From contig NZ_OU015521.1 in assembly GCF_907164955.1 (NCBI RefSeq), forward strand, positions 496,001 through 560,000: DNA of 64,000 bases, read 5' to 3'. Origin of the DNA: Coxiella endosymbiont of Dermacentor marginatus. GTDB taxonomy: Bacteria > Pseudomonadota > Gammaproteobacteria > Coxiellales > Coxiellaceae. Position numbers and translations under genes: made by a program. The notes beneath the pieces were generated by a model. The model saw only the letters and a list, made by a program, of their open reading frames with translations. It was not told the DNA's origin and did not search any database. Of this stretch, positions 58,767-64,000 are shown in pieces; within the stretch, counting starts at the first letter, position 1, and every line of letters begins with the position of its first letter.

Positions 58767-60110
58767 CTATTTAGAAGGCCGAGATTGGAGAGAAATCCCT
58801 TTCATTTCAGGCACTAGGTAGGTAGCAAAGATACCAAGTAAAGAGGCAATAGCTACAAAAACCATTGTGAAGGATAATCCCATGCTTTTTAAAATTAGGG
58901 GCAAAAAGAAAGCTCCAATAAAAGCACCAGCCTTGCCAATGGCAGCAGAGAAACCATGAGCTCTAGCACGTATATGGGTGGGGTATATTTCTGAGGGAAT
59001 TAAGAACGTAGTTGCATTAGGTCCAAAGTTAATGAAAAAGAAACTAATACCAAATAATCCAACAAATATAGGCAAAATTTTCTGGATACTAGGAACACTA
59101 GCAATTAATAAGTAACACAAGGCCATGACTGAAAAACCCATTATTTGTAAAAATTTTCGGCCGATTTTATCCACGCAAGTAGCTGCAAAAAAATATCCTG
59201 GAACAGCGAAACATAAGAAAATGAAGGACGACAATAGGGTATGTTTTAAAAGCGATGCATGTGGGCTAATGGCATTCATAATAAGAACAGAGGATACACC
59301 ATTTCCATAAAGTGCTACGTCCAATAGAAACCACGCACCAGCTGTTCCAAGTAAGCATTTAAGCCATTTAAAAGAAAATAATTTTTCAGGTACGCAAGCA
59401 ATAGCAACCATAATTTCGTCTTTATGTCCTGCTAAATCGCTAACGACTCGACTTACTTCAAGAGGATATTGCTTACTGAGTAAAAATTGAGGAGTTTCTG
59501 CTATTTTTCTTCTTAAATAAAATACAGAAGCCGCTGGAAGTGCACCAAAAGCTAGTAATATACGCCAGATATAAGGGTGAGGAATATGACAAACCATTAG
59601 TAGAGAAGCGAAAAGAGGACCTACAATTAACCCAACAGCTTGCATAGCAAAAACAAGCAGAACTAAAAAGCCCCGGTTTTTCCGATTAGCATATTCGCTA
59701 GCTACCACAGCACTGGTTGGGTAATCACCCCCAATTCCAATACCAACCAAAACTCGTGAGATTAAAAGCCAAGTATAAGAAGATGAGAAAGCAGAAAGCA
59801 ATGCACCAATAAATAAAATAAATACTTCAACACCATACATTTTTTTGCGACCCAATTTGTCAGCGAACCAGCCAAAAACCACAGCACCGAACGCTGCTGA
59901 AGCTAAGGAAGCACCATTAAGTAAAGCAATTTGACTATCAGTGAGATGCCATAAAGGCATTAACAGAGCAGTGACCACTCCGATGACAAACAGATCGTAA
60001 GCATCTGTAAAAAACCCCATACCTGCAGTAATAACCATCCGCCAATGAAGGTGATTAAGTTCTTGTTCATCTAATTTAAGTGCGAGGTTTTCAGCTTGAT
60101 CAATATTCAT
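58767..60110 (-). CDS. MFS transporter, phosphate/sugar symporter-like
   Basis: An inner-membrane transporter of 447 residues with twelve hydrophobic segments. GFFTDAYDLFVIGVV (about 32-46), FGWFADKLGRKKMYG (about 78-92) and RVLVGIGIGGDYPTSAVVAS (about 117-136) resemble the phosphate:proton symporter (PHS) branch. The C-terminal half has FFINFGPNATTFLIPSEIYP and RARAHGFSAAIGKAGAFIGA. Next to it are phoR and phoB remnants, so a role in phosphate uptake is plausible but inferred. It starts 7 bases downstream of the phoR stop. Confidence 0.85.
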   Translation of the reverse strand: MNIDQAENLALKLDEQELNHLHWRMVITAGMGFFTDAYDLFVIGVVTALLMPLWHLTDSQIALLNGASLASAAFGAVVFGWFADKLGRKKMYGVEVFILFIGALLSAFSSSYTWLLISRVLVGIGIGGDYPTSAVVASEYANRKNRGFLVLLVFAMQAVGLIVGPLFASLLMVCHIPHPYIWRILLAFGALPAASVFYLRRKIAETPQFLLSKQYPLEVSRVVSDLAGHKDEIMVAIACVPEKLFSFKWLKCLLGTAGAWFLLDVALYGNGVSSVLIMNAISPHASLLKHTLLSSFIFLCFAVPGYFFAATCVDKIGRKFLQIMGFSVMALCYLLIASVPSIQKILPIFVGLFGISFFFINFGPNATTFLIPSEIYPTHIRARAHGFSAAIGKAGAFIGAFFLPLILKSMGLSFTMVFVAIASLLGIFATYLVPEMKGISLQSRPSK

Positions 60111-60117
60111 TCATACC

Positions 60118-60966
60118 TCATTGTGATTTTAAAAGGGACCATAACAGCGAGTGATTATGACGATTTGATGACCATTTTTTAGTTTCAGGATCAATTAGGG
60201 AAGACAGTATTCTGTTCTTATGAGAGAAGCAGCAGGTGAATATACTTCCTTTACCTGGCTTATTTCTAATGCACGCATCGCCTTGATAGCGTATTAAAAC
60301 ATGTTTGACAATTGCCAATCCAAATCCAATTCCGTTACTCTCATGAGAACACAATTTGTTTAGGCGATAGAACCGCTTGGTGATACGTAAAATATGTTCT
60401 TTAGTAATACCAATGACAGTATTAGAAATCATAAAGATGCTATAATCATTATCCAAACACCATTTTATATGTATACACCCCTTTGTCAGTGTATATTCAA
60501 CAGCATTCATGATAATACTCGAAAATAGACTTTTAAATTCTTTCTCTGATTTGCTGATGTATACATTAGTATCTGTTTTGAGTTTAATACTATGCTGTTT
60601 TTCACCGCTAATTTTTTTAGTATCAGAGCAAAATATCTTTAAAATCTTGGAACCAAAAACGTTAACCTTTTCTTCAGGAAGATAAGAATCACCCTCAAGA
60701 CAATAAGATGATAAAAGATTATAAATAGTCACTTCTATGTGAGCGCTATATTGATACGTTCGGCTAAAAATTTTTTGATATGGCTTAATTCCTGGATGCT
60801 TTTTCTTAAGAAAAGTTTTCAAATAACTTCGAATGATGGTTAAGGATACTCTACGTTTGTGTGAGAAATTGACAACAAAATAACGCTGGATTCGTTCTAA
60901 TTGATTAACATGTTCTTTTACTAACATAGGTAATGGCTTTAAATTTAATTTATTACTTTGTTTCAT
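60118..60966 (-). CDS. phoR: N-terminally truncated PhoR-like histidine kinase, probably decaying
   Basis: PhoR senses phosphate limitation and phosphorylates PhoB. The 282-residue frame keeps the kinase end: FVVNFSHKRRVSLTIIRSYL with the phospho-accepting His, SIIMNAVEYT (N box), NTVIGITKEHILRITKRFYR and NGIGFGLAIVKHVL. Signs of decay are the missing membrane and PAS regions, HELRTPL changed to HKRRVSL, and the G1 box DTGIGI changed to NTVIGI, which loses its aspartate. The start ATG overlaps the end of the phoB relic, the normal phoBR arrangement. It may already be non-functional. Confidence 0.7.
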   Translation of the reverse strand: MKQSNKLNLKPLPMLVKEHVNQLERIQRYFVVNFSHKRRVSLTIIRSYLKTFLKKKHPGIKPYQKIFSRTYQYSAHIEVTIYNLLSSYCLEGDSYLPEEKVNVFGSKILKIFCSDTKKISGEKQHSIKLKTDTNVYISKSEKEFKSLFSSIIMNAVEYTLTKGCIHIKWCLDNDYSIFMISNTVIGITKEHILRITKRFYRLNKLCSHESNGIGFGLAIVKHVLIRYQGDACIRNKPGKGSIFTCCFSHKNRILSSLIDPETKKWSSNRHNHSLLWSLLKSQ

Positions 60967-61635
60967 CGTTACTTGCTAACTGATATTTAGTGCCTCTAAT
61001 TGTTTTAATCAAATAATGACGGTTATGTTTTTTAATTTATTTAGAAGACGGAATATCTATTGTATGATTATCAATACAAATATTTCCAACACCAATATAA
61101 GTGATAAGATAGTCTCGAGTATAGGTTTTTTTGGAATACTTCATAAAAAAATAAAGCAGTCATATTCGATAGGCGAAAGAATCAGAAGTTTTTGTTATAG
61201 TAATTTGATGCTTAGTAGTATTAATGAAAATTTCTTAATGTTTAATTTTATGAAAATAGAGAAAGTAAAGATTCTTGGTGTAGAACCGTTTTTATTCTTA
61301 AAACTATTAATTCTTTTTATTCATTCTTTAGTTTTATTCTTTATTTTTAACTTTAAGCGACAAGCCCAATTAATAATAGGCGTACCTTGAAAATTATTGT
61401 TTTTAATCCATGTAATAAAATTGATAACACTTTTTTCAGGCAACACCAAATCGAGTAGAATAGGATCAACTAGTTAATTTATGATCCGTTTTTTCGCTTT
61501 TGCCGATTTTCGATACTATTATCTACAATAGAATTTATTAGAAAGAAAAAGCATAATATATCACGAATGACTGCTTTGTCTTCAATAATGAGCAAAGTTA
61601 TTTTATTCGTTTTTATTTTTATTTTTATTTTTAAT
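60953..61635 (-). pseudogene. phoB: phoB pseudogene
   Basis: PhoB is the response regulator for phosphate starvation. On the minus strand the receiver domain reads ITLLIIEDKAVIRDILCFFF, stops, then LVDPILLDLVLPEKSVINFI and NNNFQGTPII. The DNA-binding domain reads LLYFFMKYSKKTYTRDYLIT, then GNICIDNHTIDI, a stop, and NRHYLIKTIRGTKYQLASND. These match (I/L)LIVEDE, DLILLDWMLP, LLHFFMxHPERVYSREQLL, VxVEDRTVDVHI and LIQTVRGTGYRFS. Several stops and frame changes separate them. Four TTTTTA units (61610-61633) occupy the lost start region. Confidence 0.88.
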
Positions 61636-61639
61636 TAAA

Positions 61640-62940
61640 AGATTTTACTACTTACTATCAAGATACTCAGTATAATGTATAATGGATTTTTAGGCACCTA
61701 GGTAAAATTATCTTTCAGTGGTGTTTATGTTGATAGTATCCTCATAAATAGAGAAGAAATTCTACTGACCAGACTTTGAGGTATTGGTGCCGGCTAATGA
61801 ATTTCGAAGTATCCTGAAGCTTAGGACTATTGTCGAACAGGTACTCCTTAAATAACAAAAGGGAAGAGTTATAGTTTCACTTGATTGTTCATTATAACAA
61901 AAAATTGTCACCACACTACTTACTGTAAATTTTACAATAAGCTCGTACCGTACGTTACTAACTGATAACTAACAAATTAATAATTTCATAGTTGCATCAA
62001 AGAAAGTGCTAGAAATTAAACCAAGACAGCAGACGAATTAAATTTGATCGTGGTAGAAATTTATACATCGGAGGGAATTAGCCCACAAGATCCTTAATCC
62101 TCTTGCCTAAATATTCTCTAAAGATGAAAGACAACACAGTGCTAGTCGACACATCACCTTATCCAGTAGTCTTTGATCTATGTTTACGGACTTTGAGATC
62201 TTTTCAAGGAATTGCTTATTGGAATTCTTCTTTCGTCTTTGCATGATAAAATAAGTCTATTAATTATAACGAGACCAATTTAATAAACCGGACAAAATTT
62301 TAGATAGCTAATTATTCAAAGAGATAAAAAAAAGAAGAACTCGGAAGCTCCGATTCTCCAGAATAAAACATGATCATCATCATTTAATAAAGGATTATAA
62401 TAGTAACAGATGGCAAATTTTATTTTGGCAGTTCACGTGGTAAGACTTATATGCATTTAATTTAAAGACTAAAAATTGTTATTTCCTAGACTAAGCTGTT
62501 CGATTGCAAGCTGTAATACAGACGGTGTAGTATTTTTGATAATTTATTATATAATTAATTAAGTAATATTGATAGCAGAAGTATTATTTGGATGAAAGAG
62601 ATAATACAATCCTTACTATCAATTTTTAAATAAGCCAAAGGATTGTATTAAGTCAAATTCTAAATTTTAGAAGTTATAGCAGTGAATCTGTTTTTAGAAA
62701 TTTTCATGTCGGTAGCAATCAGATGAAACCACTACCTTCTTCTCATCCTAATGGTGCCAATCACGGCTTAAAATCAAGATCCCAGAAGATCACTATGTTT
62801 TTACACATGCACAACGTGTTTTCACTCGAACACTTTATAGTGAACACCAAATGCTACGTGAAAGTTGTTTTTATTTTTGTTTATTTCTAAAAACGAATAT
62901 TCCTTTTAAAATATTCATGGCAATTTAATTCTACAGAAAA
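61640..62940. other. Gene-free region of about 1.3 kb between phoB relic and decayed tRNA
   Basis: No intact gene is present. Protein-like but unassigned runs appear, for example QFLEKISKSVNIDQRLLDKV on the minus strand near 62200 and VFTHAQRVFTRTLYSEHQML on the plus strand near 62820. They lack partners I can recognise. Confidence 0.45.
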
Positions 62941-62946
62941 ATCAAT

Positions 62947-63022
62947 CGGGATGAGAAAATTTGAACCTCTGGCCTCTTATCCCCTGAAGGCAGTTGCTCT
63001 GTCAGCTAAGCTATACCTGTAA
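62947..63022 (-). pseudogene. Decayed tRNA, possibly tRNA-Pro
   Basis: The minus strand has a tRNA-like D region (TAGCTTAGCTGACAGAGC) and T loop (AGAGGTTCAAATTTTCT), ending CATCCCG. The arms no longer pair: the acceptor 5' side (about ACAGGTA) does not match CATCCCG, and the anticodon stem ACTGC/GGATA fails. The intact acceptor may have been CGGGATG/CATCCCG and a GGG stretch sits where the anticodon would be, which suggests tRNA-Pro. Confidence in the identity is low. Confidence 0.4.
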
Positions 63023-63152
63023 TTTCCAGATATTCTTTCTGGACATTCTTTTCTGTCTTATCTAATTATCCTTTAAAATCACTTAGAACGAAATTTAAGA
63101 TCATGACTTTTACAGAAGAGTATACCAGATGGGCAAAGGCCTATCGCAATTC

Positions 63153-64000
63153 TTAACGTTGACGGCTTACGATAAATTTTGCTAATGCTTCTAAGTTGTG
63201 GCGAAAAGGAGAAAGAGGTAATTGCTGTAATTGAATTTGTGCTTTTTCAATTTCTTGATTAGCACGTTTCTGAGTATATTCTCGAGCCTTAGTATCAGAA
63301 ATAATTTGCATAATGGAGTGCAGATTCCCCAATCCCCCTTTTTTAATAGCTTTATGAATAAGCTCAGCTTTTCGAAGAGTAGTTTGTTGTTTGGCATAAA
63401 TTAAAGGCAGTGTTACTTTCCCTCCTGCCAAATCATCGCCAATATTTTTATCTAACTTAAAAGGATCTTCGCTATAGTCAAGAAGATCATCGATAATTTG
63501 ATATGCCATTCCTATGTATAAACCAAAGGAAGCCATTGCCTTTCGTACAGCCTCATTTTTCGTTCCGATAATTGCACCAATTTCAGCGGCGGCGGAAAAC
63601 AATTGAGCCGTTTTACGGCGAATAACTTCATAATAAGTTGATTCTTCAACATTAGGATCGTTTTGATTCATAAGTTGCCAAACTTCTCCTTCTGCAATTT
63701 CGTTGGCAGTGTTAGCTAACACTTTCATGATGGGGATATTGTTACGTTTAGCTAAAATCTGAAAGGCGCGAGAATATAAAAAGTCGCCTACCAGTACGCT
63801 CGCAGAATTTCCCCATATTGCATTAGCCGTTTGCTGACCGCGACGCTGATTGGATTTATCAATAACATCGTCATGCAGCAAAGTAGCAGTATGGATAAAT
63901 TCAATGACTACGGCTAATTCATGATGTTCTGTGTTTTGATCATAACCACAGCCACAGGCATGAGCAGCTAGAAGTACTATCAACGGTCGTAAACGTTTAC
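63153..64000 (-). CDS. ispB: Polyprenyl (octaprenyl) diphosphate synthase (5' end cut by window)
   Basis: IspB builds the polyprenyl tail of ubiquinone. The visible part has KRLRPLIVLLAAHACG at the window edge, FIHTATLLHDDVIDKSNQRR with the first aspartate-rich motif, KTAQLFSAAAEIGAIIG and AYQIIDDLLDYSED with the second. The frame continues beyond base 64000, so the N-terminal part (about 60 residues) lies outside. The C-terminus ends AKFIVSRQR at 63153. It complements ubiG earlier in the window. Confidence 0.95.
   Translation of the reverse strand, partial: KRLRPLIVLLAAHACGCGYDQNTEHHELAVVIEFIHTATLLHDDVIDKSNQRRGQQTANAIWGNSASVLVGDFLYSRAFQILAKRNNIPIMKVLANTANEIAEGEVWQLMNQNDPNVEESTYYEVIRRKTAQLFSAAAEIGAIIGTKNEAVRKAMASFGLYIGMAYQIIDDLLDYSEDPFKLDKNIGDDLAGGKVTLPLIYAKQQTTLRKAELIHKAIKKGGLGNLHSIMQIISDTKAREYTQKRANQEIEKAQIQLQQLPLSPFRHNLEALAKFIVSRQR

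Noticed and set aside
61016-61390. 124-codon plus-strand ORF (MTVMFFNLFRRRNIY...)
   Set aside because: It lies antisense to the phoB relic, whose minus-strand frames show clear PhoB DNA-binding motifs. The plus ORF is a by-product of AT-rich sequence.

Overview
Organism. The window looks like a chromosome segment from a reduced, AT-rich gammaproteobacterium of the Coxiella lineage (Legionellales), most probably a Coxiella-like endosymbiont rather than free-living or pathogenic C. burnetii. The reasons are the gene order (spc and alpha ribosomal operons; coaD-fdx; rpmGB; dut-algC-pyrE; murI, rph, gmk, rpoZ, spoT, recG, an OmpA-like barrel, htpG, folD, gloB; a thi operon followed by an acid phosphatase relic), the AT richness, and the many half-erased genes. 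Adding up the ORFs, intact genes cover only about 70% of the window. No mobile element, CRISPR array or phage gene was recognised. The lineage call rests on remembered gene order and protein character, not on a search.

Layout. 1-8071: the end of the spc operon and the alpha operon (rplX to rplQ, including secY, rpmJ and rpoA), all intact and tightly packed. 8165-15367: fabV, ssb, a YajR-type MFS transporter, a 2.5-kb gene-free stretch, marC and an AT-rich spacer. 15368-21673: tRNA-Glu, pcnB, folK, coaD, ferredoxin, rpmGB, dut, algC, pyrE. 22549-33787: murI, rph, gmk, rpoZ, spoT, recG, an outer-membrane barrel and htpG, with yicC and ridA relics between them. 34015-42045: folD, gloB, methyltransferase-rnhA-dnaQ, a 2.2-kb gap, purD. 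42937-48098: a complete thiC-thiO-thiS-thiG-thiDE operon. 48405-49875: relics of an acid phosphatase, purH and fis. 50145-64000: pepN, pfkA, ubiG with a gph relic, a CDF metal exporter, sohB, an MFS transporter, a truncated phoR with a phoB relic, a decayed tRNA and ispB (cut by the window end).

Function. What is kept is the growth machinery (ribosome, SecY, RNA polymerase alpha and omega, DNA proofreading), envelope and cofactor routes (FabV, MurI, IspB, UbiG, CoaD) and vitamin supply: the thiamine operon is complete and the folate genes folK and folD are intact. What is being lost is regulation (fis, phoB/phoR, possibly the TPP riboswitch), housekeeping repair and metabolite clean-up (radC, ridA, gph, yicC), de novo purine synthesis (purH) and a virulence-type phosphatase. 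This pattern fits an obligate nutritional symbiont in mid-reduction.

Novelty. I found no convincing undescribed multi-gene system. The most interesting material is the set of newly readable pseudogenes, a degenerate TPP-riboswitch-like leader in front of an intact thi operon, several long perfect palindromes (two inside essential genes) and short in-frame tandem duplications in spoT, the outer-membrane barrel and htpG.
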